From: Clostridia bacterium
GTDB taxonomy: Bacteria > Bacillota > Clostridia > Oscillospirales > CAG-272
NCBI GenBank assembly: GCA_017472695.1
Contig: JAFUOQ010000032.1
Coordinates: forward strand, 1 to 61,485
Direction: 5' to 3'
DNA: 61,485 bases
Shown here: piece after piece, positions 20,501 through 29,208 of the stretch
Layout: the number at the start of each line of letters is the position of its first letter
Position numbering within the stretch: position 1 is the stretch's first letter
Notes under the pieces: generated by a model
Told to the model about the DNA's origin: nothing
Seen by the model: only the letters and a program-made list of their open reading frames with translations
Databases searched by the model: none
Program-made: the position numbers and the translations under genes

Positions 20501-22453
20501 ATGAAAAAAATTCTTTCACTCACACTAATTTTATTAATGCTTGGTTGCTTGCTCATCGCCTGTACACCTGCCGACACCGATTTAGATAGTGATACAGATA
20601 CTGCAACTGACACAGAGCTCGGGTCGGATGATGAAATTAATGATAACACTGATACTGAAGAAGCAAGTGATACAAGTAAAGAAACGTCGAAGGATAGTGA
20701 AACCGATACGGAAACAAACACCGATACAGCGACCGACGCTTCAACAGACATAGAAACCGATACGAAAACAAACACGAATACAACAACTGACACCTCGACT
20801 GATACTGCAACCGATACATCAACAGACACAAGCACCGAAACTGAAATGCCTAGCACACCGTCGGAAAATACACAAACAATTACTTGGCAATTTAACTACG
20901 ATTACGGATTTCATGAAGAAAACCTTGCAACCTTGCTTGTTGATTATAGTAAGTTAACACATGGCTTTGAAAACGTTACAATACCGGACGATATAGTAGC
21001 AGGCGATACTATCACTATTGAGTACACAGGTGATATGTACACTCTTGAAATCTATCCGGGCATAACCGAGCTATATGGAGAGGTAATTTCATATTCCTTT
21101 AAATACGCAAGCGTTACTAAAGATGTTTTAACTGCAAGCACTATTGACAGGATAAGGGCGGAGTATGATATAAAGGATGAATATGTTATCATCAATAGAG
21201 GCGGTGAATATAAGACTTTAGAGGAGTGTATGGGAAGATACATTTACCTCGTTACCGACCAAAAAAGAGCAAAGGAACAATCCGACACCCAAAAGCTTCC
21301 GATTGCATCTATATATATTTTTGATCCACGCGACCTAAAATCAGGCTTATCGCCTTTTGAACCACGAAACGAAAAGGTTTCCTTCGATCTTGACTATCAT
21401 CTTTTAGACGACGAGCTTGAAAAGGAAGATTATAAAGAAGACCCAACAAAATTTGATTTTGGATATATATGCAATGATCAAAATGGAAACGAATTTATCG
21501 CGTACGCACCAAATTTATATAGCTACACAGTTTTGATAGAGTGTACGGAAGAAAATGCCGAGGCATACAACGGGATAAGAAGTGTTTTAAATCAGTTCAA
21601 CCCGTGGAATAGCACGGATAGAGGAGATATTGACATCGATGCTCAAGACCTTCCCAATAATATGATTTTAATTACGTTCCCCGATTTTGATACTTATTTT
21701 ACCTGTCAAGACGAGCTTTTAGATAAATTAAGTGTGCTTGAGTGCGTTAAAAAAATTCACGTCAGCTATATAAGCTCACAAAACGGAACCTATTCTCCAA
21801 AGAATCCATATGAAGTTTACGCAGATGCGGGAAGCAGTTATCACAAAAATGATGTATTTACAACCTACGAGGAATATGTAAACGCACTTGGCACTTGTAT
21901 CGAAAATAGCGCGGGACTGCAAAAAATAACAGAGAGCATATTTGAAAACAACTATGTTTTCGTTGTAACAAATTGGCACTGGCGTGAGCTCGAAATAAGT
22001 GATGCAAGGCTTGTTGGCGATACGGTTTATTTCACAAATAATGCATATCAAGCAAAGGGACAGCTCCACGATATGATAGGATATGAAAATTCATGCGTCA
22101 TAGTCGTGCCAAAGAGTGAAATAGGTGAGCTCCCCGAAAACGTGACAGTAAAAACAGTAAACGCTACAGTTTACATTGATGGACTCGCGAATTTGACAAA
22201 GATAGATGAGGGCGATGCTATCACCATTGCGTTTGCGCATTTCTATGCAAACTATAACCCAACCACCGAGGAGGGATTTGCTTACGTAGCACAATCCATA
22301 GACGGTGAAAACGCTAATTACTGGTATATACTTATTCATAAAAAGTATGTAGGCAACACCGATGAATATGATTATGTGGTTAAGGGCGGAGGATTCCTAT
22401 ATACTATATCTAAAAATAGCGGAGAAATTATTTCTATTGAATTAGGCGAATAA
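20501..22453 (+). CDS. Lipoprotein with Asp/Thr/Ser-rich linker, unknown function
   Basis: A 650-aa exported lipoprotein. The signal peptide MKKILSLTLILLMLGCLLIAC ends in a lipobox (LIAC). Residues about 24-125 are a low-complexity linker of D, T, S and E repeats (DTATDTELGS..., TDTSTDTATDTST). The remaining 500 residues are folded, without a recognised domain. AGGAGG-type site precedes the ATG. Gene-free flanks and a strong terminator show a single-gene unit. The linker is typical of Clostridial surface lipoproteins and may span the cell wall. Confidence 0.85.
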   Translation: MKKILSLTLILLMLGCLLIACTPADTDLDSDTDTATDTELGSDDEINDNTDTEEASDTSKETSKDSETDTETNTDTATDASTDIETDTKTNTNTTTDTSTDTATDTSTDTSTETEMPSTPSENTQTITWQFNYDYGFHEENLATLLVDYSKLTHGFENVTIPDDIVAGDTITIEYTGDMYTLEIYPGITELYGEVISYSFKYASVTKDVLTASTIDRIRAEYDIKDEYVIINRGGEYKTLEECMGRYIYLVTDQKRAKEQSDTQKLPIASIYIFDPRDLKSGLSPFEPRNEKVSFDLDYHLLDDELEKEDYKEDPTKFDFGYICNDQNGNEFIAYAPNLYSYTVLIECTEENAEAYNGIRSVLNQFNPWNSTDRGDIDIDAQDLPNNMILITFPDFDTYFTCQDELLDKLSVLECVKKIHVSYISSQNGTYSPKNPYEVYADAGSSYHKNDVFTTYEEYVNALGTCIENSAGLQKITESIFENNYVFVVTNWHWRELEISDARLVGDTVYFTNNAYQAKGQLHDMIGYENSCVIVVPKSEIGELPENVTVKTVNATVYIDGLANLTKIDEGDAITIAFAHFYANYNPTTEEGFAYVAQSIDGENANYWYILIHKKYVGNTDEYDYVVKGGGFLYTISKNSGEIISIELGE

Positions 22454-22465
22454 CTAAAACAAAAC

Positions 22466-22496
22466 AAAAAGCACTTGCAATCGCAAGTGCTTTTTT
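22466..22496 (+). terminator. Rho-independent terminator
   Basis: GCACTTGC-AATC-GCAAGTGC followed by TTTTTT lies 13 bases after the lipoprotein stop; A residues on the other side make it work both ways. Confidence 0.88.
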
Positions 22497-22509
22497 CAAT
22501 GAGTAAATT

Positions 22510-22538
22510 TGTAGGGACAGGCGTCTCGACTGTCCGCC
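22510..22538. repeat. Short TGTAGGG palindromic unit
   Basis: TGTAGGGACAGGCG... has the stem GGACAG/CTGTCC (22515-22520 with 22530-22535). The unit resembles those near 6639 and 29149, suggesting a small dispersed REP-like family in intergenic sites. Confidence 0.45.
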
Positions 22539-22557
22539 AGCTTTACAACAGGATTAT

Positions 22558-23925
22558 TTAAAAATTAAAATATTTCTTCGCATTCTCGTAAGAAATACCA
22601 CGAATAATCTTTTCAAGCATAGCTTTATCGTTTGGATATAGTCCCTTTTCTACCCAATCACCGATTAGGTTGCAAAGGATTCTGCGGAAATAATCGTGAC
22701 GAGTGTAGGAAACAAAGCTACGTGAGTCGGTTAGCATACCAACAAAGGAGCCAAGAACACCAAGATTGCCAAGCGCCTTTAATTGCTCCTCCATGCCGTC
22801 CTTTTGGTCGTTGAACCACCAGCCTGAGCCAAGTTGGATTTTTCCTCTTGCTTCAGTTCCTTGAAAACAACCCATAAGAGTAGCTAAAACATAATTATCC
22901 TTTGGATTTAAAGAGTAGAGAATAGTTTTTGGCAAAGAATCGTCCATTTCTAATGTATCAAGTAGCTTTGCAAGATTTTCACCGAGATTTGTTTCAGCAA
23001 TGCTGTCATAGCCTGTGTCTGGACCAAGCTTTTTATACATTCTTGTGTTGTTGTTTCGTATAGCACCAACGTGGATTTGCATACACCAGCCACGCTTTGC
23101 ATATTCCTTGCCGAAGAAAACAAGCAAGTCAGTCATATATGCATCAATTTCTTCTTTAGTTAAAGTCTCTCCCTTGAGAGCCTTATCAAATATAACTGAA
23201 GCATTACCAATTGTGTAAGGTACAAAATCAAGACCATGGTCAGATAAGCGACAGCCCTTTGAGTGGAAGAAGTCAAGACGGTTTGAAAGCCAAGCCTTTA
23301 ATTCTGCATAGCTCTTAACCCCTGCTTTTTCAATGTAAGGCAAAAATGTTTCCTTGTGGATATTTACCGCCTTGTCAGGACGGAATGCAGGGAGAACCTT
23401 TACACTATAACCACTCGCTTTGATTTGGTCGTGATATTCAAGAGTGTCAATAGGGTCGTCAGTTGTGCAAACAACCTCAACATTTGAGTTTTTAATTAGA
23501 TTGCGAGCAGAATATTCATCAGTTTTTAATAGAGCTGTGCATTTTTCGTAAATCTCGTCTGCATTTTCCTCGCACAAGGCCTCGTCAATTCCGAAATATC
23601 TCTTTAGCTCTAGATGAGTCCAGTGGTAAAGAGGATTGCCAATAGCGTATTGTAGTGCCATAGCAAATGCCTTGAACTTTTCTTTAAATGAAGCATTGCC
23701 TGTTACATATTTTTCGTCAATTCCAAAGGAGCGCATCATACGCCATTTATAGTGGTCGCCACCGAGGAAAAGCTCGCCTAAATTGTCAAACTTATAGTCA
23801 ATTGCAATGAGCTTTGGGTCAAGATGACAGTGATAGTCGATAATTGGCATATCCTTTGCAATCTCGTATAGCTCCTTTGCAGTTTTTGTATTTAGTAAAA
23901 ATTCATCATTAATTATAGTTTTCAT
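22558..23925 (-). CDS. uxaC: Uronate (glucuronate/galacturonate) isomerase
   Basis: Converts D-galacturonate to tagaturonate (and D-glucuronate to fructuronate). The 455-aa protein has the amidohydrolase-like metal motif DYHCHLDP near residue 30 and conserved blocks YHWTHLELKRYFGI and GSGWWFNDQKDGMEEQL. Its ATG overlaps the uxaA stop by 4 bases. It is the third gene of uxaB-uxaA-uxaC. Confidence 0.95.
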   Translation of the reverse strand: MKTIINDEFLLNTKTAKELYEIAKDMPIIDYHCHLDPKLIAIDYKFDNLGELFLGGDHYKWRMMRSFGIDEKYVTGNASFKEKFKAFAMALQYAIGNPLYHWTHLELKRYFGIDEALCEENADEIYEKCTALLKTDEYSARNLIKNSNVEVVCTTDDPIDTLEYHDQIKASGYSVKVLPAFRPDKAVNIHKETFLPYIEKAGVKSYAELKAWLSNRLDFFHSKGCRLSDHGLDFVPYTIGNASVIFDKALKGETLTKEEIDAYMTDLLVFFGKEYAKRGWCMQIHVGAIRNNNTRMYKKLGPDTGYDSIAETNLGENLAKLLDTLEMDDSLPKTILYSLNPKDNYVLATLMGCFQGTEARGKIQLGSGWWFNDQKDGMEEQLKALGNLGVLGSFVGMLTDSRSFVSYTRHDYFRRILCNLIGDWVEKGLYPNDKAMLEKIIRGISYENAKKYFNF

Positions 23926-25289
23926 AGTGTAACTCCGTCCTTGAAAATTGAAATTTCACGATATCCGTTTTCTTCATTCTTGGTTTCTTTTCCGCTTGCT
24001 ACATTTAGTACATAGTCAAAGAATTCATTGTCTAAATCCTTGCCGCAAAGTGTAGGCGAGGCATCAAAATCAATCCAAGCTGATTTTTTTGTAGCTAAAT
24101 TATTGTTTGTCGCAACCTTAATCGTCGGCACAGGCGCACCAAGAGGCGTGCCACGACCAGTGGTAAAGAGTATCATATGCACTCCACAAGCGGTTAAATT
24201 AGTAATAGCCACAATGTCGTTGCCGGGTCCGTTTAAAAGAGAAAGCCCTGATTTTTTTATAGTATCGCCATAGTCAAGCACATCGCGTACAACACAAGCG
24301 CCACCCTTTTGAACGCAACCAAGGGACTTTTCCTCAAGCGTTGTAATTCCACCAGCCTTGTTGCCAGGGGAAGGGTTTTCATAAACCACTTGATTGTGTG
24401 AAACATAATAATTTTTAAAATTGTTAATTAGCGAAACAGTATTATCAAATACCCCTTTGTTTTCAGCTCTCTCCATCAAAAGATGCTCTGCACCAAACAT
24501 TTCAGGCACCTCTGTAAGTACGACAGAGCCACCAAATGAGGTAAGCGTATCGCTAAAACGACCAAGCAAGGGGTTCGCTGAAATTCCACTATAGCCATCA
24601 CTACCACCACACTTAAGACCTACACGTAATTTAGATACAGGTACGGGCATTTTTTCGAATTTTGAGGCATAGACCTTTAACTCATTAATGAGCTTAACAC
24701 CCTCGTCTAACTCGTTTTCATAGTCTTGACAGTTAAGAAACTTAACTCGATTATCATTCCAATCGCCAAGCACCTTTTTAAACTCGGCAATATTGTTGTT
24801 TTCACAGCCAAGACCAAGAACAAGTACACCTCCTGCGTTTGGATGGTTAACAAGTCCTTTAAGAATTAATTGTGTTGTTTTTTGGTCGTCACCTAACTGT
24901 GAGCAGCCAAAGGGGTGAGTGTATGCAAAAGTGCCAGTCAAACTAGCTATCTTTTCGGCAATTTTATTTACGCAACCGACAGTTGGCACAATCCATATCT
25001 CGTTTCTTATACCAAAATCACCGTTTTCGCGCACATAGCCTAAAAACGTCTTATCACTCTGGCTATAAGAATAGCTAGCACCACCCGAATACTCATATGT
25101 AAGCTCACCGGAAAGGTTAGTTTTCATATTGTGGGTGTGCACGTGCTCACCCTTTTTTATATCGGCAGTTGCGTGTCCTATTGGATTGCCGTATTTTATA
25201 ACATTTTCGCCCTCTTTTATATCACAAAGAGCATACTTGTGCCCATTGTTGAGGTTAACCTCAACATTGTCAAGCTTGTTAATTATCAT
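23922..25289 (-). CDS. uxaA: Altronate dehydratase
   Basis: Dehydrates D-altronate to 2-keto-3-deoxygluconate. The protein joins an N-terminal SAF-like domain (ALCDIKEGENVIKYGNPIG) with the large catalytic domain (GYVRENGDFGIRNEIWIVPTVGCVN, THPFGCSQLG, LKCGGSDGYSGISANPLLG). Start at 25289 is supported by AGGAGAAATAGA-ATG and gives 455 aa; the longer frame only reads into uxaB. It overlaps uxaB by 4 bases and uxaC by 4 bases, showing tight coupling. Confidence 0.95.
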   Translation of the reverse strand: MIINKLDNVEVNLNNGHKYALCDIKEGENVIKYGNPIGHATADIKKGEHVHTHNMKTNLSGELTYEYSGGASYSYSQSDKTFLGYVRENGDFGIRNEIWIVPTVGCVNKIAEKIASLTGTFAYTHPFGCSQLGDDQKTTQLILKGLVNHPNAGGVLVLGLGCENNNIAEFKKVLGDWNDNRVKFLNCQDYENELDEGVKLINELKVYASKFEKMPVPVSKLRVGLKCGGSDGYSGISANPLLGRFSDTLTSFGGSVVLTEVPEMFGAEHLLMERAENKGVFDNTVSLINNFKNYYVSHNQVVYENPSPGNKAGGITTLEEKSLGCVQKGGACVVRDVLDYGDTIKKSGLSLLNGPGNDIVAITNLTACGVHMILFTTGRGTPLGAPVPTIKVATNNNLATKKSAWIDFDASPTLCGKDLDNEFFDYVLNVASGKETKNEENGYREISIFKDGVTL

Positions 25290-26545
25290 TCTATTTCTCC
25301 TAATAAATCGGATAAATCTGTGCCCCATAGCTTGTCGTTGGCGAGTGCCTCAGCAGTTGTTGCTTGCTTTAAGAAAGCGCAAATTTTTGGGTCGTCATTT
25401 GTCATATCGGTTTTGTAAAACTCAAGTAGCTTTTTAAGGGCAAAAACAAGAGTTTTTGGGTAAACTCCGAAGCGCTTTTTGTATTCAAGAATAGAAGGTA
25501 ATACCCTAACCTTGAACTTGCTTACAGAATTAAGCGCGATAGAGCTTAAATAGTGTTTGATATAAGGGTTAGAAAAGCGCACTAAAACGTTTTCTGCATA
25601 CTCTACAAGCTCGTCCTTTGGTAAATCAAGTGTTGGGATAATCTCGTCAAAAACACATCTTCTTATATAAGCATTCATATCAGCGTTATCAACACAGGAT
25701 TTAACAGTATCAAAGCCTGAAAGCAATGCAAAAGGAACGAGTGAGGTGTGCGCACCATTTAAAATACGCACCTTACGAGTTCTGTATTTTTCAAGCGCAT
25801 CAGGAGTAACTATAACGTTAAGTCCAGCCTTTTTGAATGGTAGCTCCTTTTCTAGGTCATAGTCAGTTTCAATTACCCAAAGATGGAAAAATTCAGATGT
25901 GTTTACCATCTTGTCATCAAATGTAAGCTCAATCTCCTCGCCCTTAGGATAGCCTGTGTTAATTCTGTCAACCAATGTGTTGGTAAACACATTTTCCTTT
26001 TCAACCCAAGACTTAAAATTGTCGCCATAGCCCCAAAGGTCAGCGTATTTTAAAATACAAGCTCGCAAGTTATCACCATTGCGGTCAATAAGCTCACATG
26101 GGAGAAAAATAAAACCGTCAAGCCCAAGGTCAAATCTCTTTTTTAAAAGAAGTGTGACCTTTGCAGGGAACGAGGATGGAGGTGCATCAGTATCCTTATC
26201 GCCCTCGACATATGCAATACCCGACTCGGTTGTATTTGAAATAATATATCTTAATTCAGGCTGACTAGCAAGTGCAATGTATGAATCAAAATCATCATAT
26301 GGCTTTACACAACGGGAAATAACGTCAATAACACTTGATTCATACCCCTCTTCACCACGAATTAAGTGAGTATATTTGCAATCTTGACTTGAAAGCATAT
26401 CGCAAAGTCCATCTTTTATTGGTTGAACCACAACAACGCTACCCTCAAAGTCAGTTGAATCATTCATTTTTTGAATCATCCAATCAGCAAAGCCACGCAA
26501 AAATCCGCCCTCGCCAAATTGAATAAACTTTTCTGTTCTTTTCAT
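25286..26545 (-). CDS. uxaB: Tagaturonate reductase
   Basis: NADH-dependent reductase that turns tagaturonate into altronate; long-chain mannitol dehydrogenase family. The N-terminal Rossmann segment is FIQFGEGGFLRGFADWMI; the catalytic-domain motif RKVRILNGAHTSLVPFALLSG is intact. Start at 26545 (GAGGTTTATT-ATG) gives 419 aa. It leads the uxaB-uxaA-uxaC operon and is divergent from the GH4 gene. Confidence 0.94.
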   Translation of the reverse strand: MKRTEKFIQFGEGGFLRGFADWMIQKMNDSTDFEGSVVVVQPIKDGLCDMLSSQDCKYTHLIRGEEGYESSVIDVISRCVKPYDDFDSYIALASQPELRYIISNTTESGIAYVEGDKDTDAPPSSFPAKVTLLLKKRFDLGLDGFIFLPCELIDRNGDNLRACILKYADLWGYGDNFKSWVEKENVFTNTLVDRINTGYPKGEEIELTFDDKMVNTSEFFHLWVIETDYDLEKELPFKKAGLNVIVTPDALEKYRTRKVRILNGAHTSLVPFALLSGFDTVKSCVDNADMNAYIRRCVFDEIIPTLDLPKDELVEYAENVLVRFSNPYIKHYLSSIALNSVSKFKVRVLPSILEYKKRFGVYPKTLVFALKKLLEFYKTDMTNDDPKICAFLKQATTAEALANDKLWGTDLSDLLGEIE

Positions 26546-26604
26546 AATAAACCTCATAAGAATTTAATATATTTATATTTTAATATAAATTATTAAAAAA
26601 AGGT

Positions 26605-26632
26605 AGTATATTTTGATAAATAATTGAAACAA
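26605..26632 (-). promoter_or_regulatory. Candidate promoter of uxaBAC
   Basis: The minus strand has TTGTTT (26627-26632), a 16-base spacer and TATACT (26605-26610), 60 bases before uxaB. Confidence 0.45.
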
Positions 26633-26660
26633 CTTTTAAATTTTTATACCAAAAACATAA

Positions 26661-26674
26661 AATTGTGCTATAAT
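26661..26674 (+). promoter_or_regulatory. Extended -10 promoter of the GH4 gene
   Basis: TGC-TATAAT (TATAAT at 26669-26674) is an extended -10 with no good -35. It is divergent from the uxa promoter, so both could share one regulator site in the 160-base gap. Confidence 0.5.
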
Positions 26675-26708
26675 TAACGTATAAATCAAATATTTAAAGG
26701 AGCATATT

Positions 26709-28094
26709 ATGATTTTTGAAGGAAACAAGGCTAGAGAGCTTAAAATTGCATATGTAGGTGGCGGCTCTCGCGGTTGGGCTTGGGGGCTAATGAGTGACCT
26801 AGCTGCAAACGAGGATATGAGCGGTGATGTTTACCTATATGATATAGATTTCGAGGCTGCAAAGGCTAATGAAATTATAGGTAATAAATATAACTCTTGC
26901 GAGGGTACTAAATCCGAGTGGAATTACCACGCAGTAAAAACACCAAAGGAGGCATTAACTGGTGCTGACTTTGTTGTTATTTCAATCTTGCCTGGTACAT
27001 TTGACGAAATGGAGAGCGATGTTCACGCTCCCGAAAAGTATGGTATTTATCAATCTGTAGGTGATACAAGTGGCCCTGGCGGAATTGTAAGAGCAATGCG
27101 TACTATTCCTATGTTTGAGGAAATTGCAAATTACATAAAGGAATACTGTCCAAAGGCTTGGGTTATCAACTATACAAACCCAATGACCTTGTGTATAAAA
27201 ACACTTTATAGAGTGTTCCCAGAGATTAAAGCATTTGGCTGCTGCCACGAGGTTTTTGGTACTCAATGGCTACTTTGCCGTGTTGTTGAGGAATACCTTG
27301 GAAAGAAAGCTACACGTGACGAAATTAAGGTAAACCCAGTAGCGGTTAACCACTTTACTTGGCTTACAAGCGCAAGCTACCAAGGCATTGATTTGTTCCC
27401 ATATTATAAAGAATTCTGCGAGAAATATAAGGACGGCTTACCAACTCAAACCGATAATAACTGGATGAACAACTTTTTCACAAGCCAAGATAAGGTTAAG
27501 ATGGAGCTCTTTAGAAAGTTTGGATGGATTGCTGCCGCAGGCGACAGACACCTAGCAGAATTCTGCCCAGGTAAATGGTATCTTGAAAATCCAGATAGAG
27601 TTTATGAAATGAAATTTGGTCTTACTCCAGTTTCATGGCGTAAGCAGGATTTAAAGAACAGACTTGAAAGAAGCCGTAAGCTTGTAAGTGGAGAAGCAGA
27701 GGTTGCAATTTGGAAAACAGGTGAAGAGGGCATTAATCAAATGCGCGCACTTCTCGGTCTTTCCGACCTTGTTACAAACGTAAATATTCCTAACGTAGGA
27801 CAAATTCCTAACCTACCTTTAGGTGCAGTAGTTGAGACAAATGCAGTATTTACATCTGACTCTCTCCGTCCAGTCATGGCAGGCAATATTCCAAATGAAA
27901 TTTATCCATTAGTATCAAAGATTTGTACCGAACAAGAGGCTGTTTCTGATGCTATTGCAAAGCGCGATATTGAAAAGATATTCAATGCATTTGCATCCGA
28001 CCCGCTCGTTACTTGTAATGTTAGCGATGCAAGAAAGCTCTTTGACGAAATGGTAGATAACACTAAAAAATATTTACAAGACTATAATTTGTAA
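26709..28094 (+). CDS. GH4 alpha-galacturonidase (LplD-like)
   Basis: NAD- and Mn-dependent glycosidase of family 4. The N-terminal dinucleotide fold is IAYVGGGSRGWAWGLMSDL; key motifs are YQSVGDTSGPGGI, WVINYTNPM, FGCCHEVFG (metal Cys/His) and NHFTWL. The whole resembles Bacillus LplD, known to act on alpha-galacturonides. It lies head-to-head with uxaBAC, so the pathway runs from oligogalacturonide to galacturonate to 2-keto-3-deoxygluconate. At 461 aa it is normal length, with AAAGGAG before the ATG and no signal peptide. Confidence 0.92.
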   Translation: MIFEGNKARELKIAYVGGGSRGWAWGLMSDLAANEDMSGDVYLYDIDFEAAKANEIIGNKYNSCEGTKSEWNYHAVKTPKEALTGADFVVISILPGTFDEMESDVHAPEKYGIYQSVGDTSGPGGIVRAMRTIPMFEEIANYIKEYCPKAWVINYTNPMTLCIKTLYRVFPEIKAFGCCHEVFGTQWLLCRVVEEYLGKKATRDEIKVNPVAVNHFTWLTSASYQGIDLFPYYKEFCEKYKDGLPTQTDNNWMNNFFTSQDKVKMELFRKFGWIAAAGDRHLAEFCPGKWYLENPDRVYEMKFGLTPVSWRKQDLKNRLERSRKLVSGEAEVAIWKTGEEGINQMRALLGLSDLVTNVNIPNVGQIPNLPLGAVVETNAVFTSDSLRPVMAGNIPNEIYPLVSKICTEQEAVSDAIAKRDIEKIFNAFASDPLVTCNVSDARKLFDEMVDNTKKYLQDYNL

Positions 28095-28095
28095 T

Positions 28096-28121
28096 AAAAA
28101 GCGCCTAAATGGGCGCTTTTT
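28096..28121 (+). terminator. Rho-independent terminator of the GH4 gene
   Basis: AAAAAGCGCC-TAAAT-GGGCGCTTTTT directly follows the stop codon. Confidence 0.88.
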
Positions 28122-28165
28122 GTGTTTGGTAATTAGCAATGTCGCTTTTTTGCGACACTATAATA

Positions 28166-28194
28166 TTGACAATATACGCGAAATATAGTATAAT
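28166..28194 (+). promoter_or_regulatory. Consensus promoter of the 5'-nucleotidase gene
   Basis: TTGACA (28166-28171), 17 bases and TATAAT (28189-28194) give an exact consensus 36 bases before the start. A small palindrome GTCGC-TTTTTT-GCGAC (28141-28155... arms) lies just upstream. Confidence 0.8.
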
Positions 28195-28229
28195 TAATTC
28201 AGAAATCAAGAAATCAAGGAGCAAAAATT

Positions 28230-29141
28230 ATGGCACTTTCGTTAGATGATAAATTGGTTGTTGGTATTTCCTCTCGCGCACTTTTCGATTTAGAGGAGGA
28301 AAATAAGATATATGAGGAGCAGGGCTTAAAGGCTTATTCTGACTACCAAATCGAGCACGAAAACGATATTTTAAAGCCTGGTACAGCATTCCCACTTGTT
28401 AAGGCACTGCACAACCTTAATTGTAAGGATAAGCATATGACCGAAATAATAATTATGTCAAAAAACAGTGCCGACACAAGCTTAAGAATTTTCAATTCTA
28501 TAAAGCACTACGGGCTTGATATTTCTCGCGCCGCACTTATTGGTGGCAACTCAATAGCGCCATATCTTAATACCTTTAAAACAGATTTGTTCCTATCTGC
28601 AAACGAGGAGGACGTGCAAGAGGCAATTAACGCAAATATAGCCGCAGGAATTATCTGCTCACACGCTAATTTGCCAATAAATCCAAGTGAACCAACCCCT
28701 CAAATTAGAATTGCATTCGATGGCGATGCTGTTATTTTCTCTGACGAGTCCGAAAAAATCTATAAGGAAAAAGGACTTGAGGCTTTTGCCAAGCACGAGG
28801 AGGAAAACGCAAAAAAACCATTACCGGAAGGCCCATTTGCAAAGCTTTTAAAGACAATTTCTTTAATTCAAAATCAGTTCAAGGACACAAATGAAATGCC
28901 GATAAGAACAGCCCTTGTAACCGCGCGCAATACACCAGCGCACGAAAGAGTTATAAGAACACTGCGCGCATGGGATGTAAGAATTGACGAGGCTTTTTTC
29001 CTCGGTGGAATAGAAAAAAGCGAAATTTTAAAATCCTTTGGCGCAAATATCTTCTTTGATGACCAAAGCGTACATACCGATAAAGCATCAAGACTTGTCC
29101 CATCGGCACGAGTACCATATAAGCAAACAGAAAACAAATAA
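28230..29141 (+). CDS. Cytosolic 5'-nucleotidase I family protein
   Basis: A 303-aa protein of the 5-nucleotidase (cN-I-like) family that removes phosphate from nucleoside monophosphates. It carries paired HAD-like strands: VVGISSRALFDLEEEN near the N-terminus and IAFDGDAVIFSDESEKIY in the middle, then TARNTPAHERVIRTLRAWDVRIDEAFFLGG and FFDDQSVH. The canonical DxDGTL nucleophile appears here as FDGDAVIF. It stands alone between its promoter and a convergent terminator. Confidence 0.88.
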   Translation: MALSLDDKLVVGISSRALFDLEEENKIYEEQGLKAYSDYQIEHENDILKPGTAFPLVKALHNLNCKDKHMTEIIIMSKNSADTSLRIFNSIKHYGLDISRAALIGGNSIAPYLNTFKTDLFLSANEEDVQEAINANIAAGIICSHANLPINPSEPTPQIRIAFDGDAVIFSDESEKIYKEKGLEAFAKHEEENAKKPLPEGPFAKLLKTISLIQNQFKDTNEMPIRTALVTARNTPAHERVIRTLRAWDVRIDEAFFLGGIEKSEILKSFGANIFFDDQSVHTDKASRLVPSARVPYKQTENK

Positions 29142-29148
29142 TTAATAA

Positions 29149-29174
29149 TGTAGGGGAGGGGCTTGCTCCTCCCG
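29149..29174. repeat. Short TGTAGGG palindromic unit
   Basis: TGTAGGGGAGGGGCTTGCTC is followed by CTCCCG, so GGGAG and CTCCC can pair around the GGGCTTGCTC centre. It resembles the unit at 22510, and both lie between genes. Confidence 0.45.
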
Positions 29175-29180
29175 TAATTT

Positions 29181-29206
29181 AAAAAGGTGTCCAAAAGACA
29201 CCTTTT
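29181..29206. terminator. Bidirectional terminator
   Basis: AAAAAGGTGTC-CAAAA-GACACCTTTT lies between the convergent nucleotidase and aminotransferase genes. Confidence 0.88.
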
Positions 29207-29208
29207 AA

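Noticed and set aside
20581-20850. Possible CRISPR-like short repeats
   Set aside because: Repeats are codon-level (GAC ACN) low complexity within a coding frame, with no spacers and no cas genes in the window.
20416-20856. Minus-strand frame rich in V/S opposite the lipoprotein linker
   Set aside because: Antisense of the D/T/S low-complexity repeats; runs into the promoter and signal-peptide region of a clear gene.
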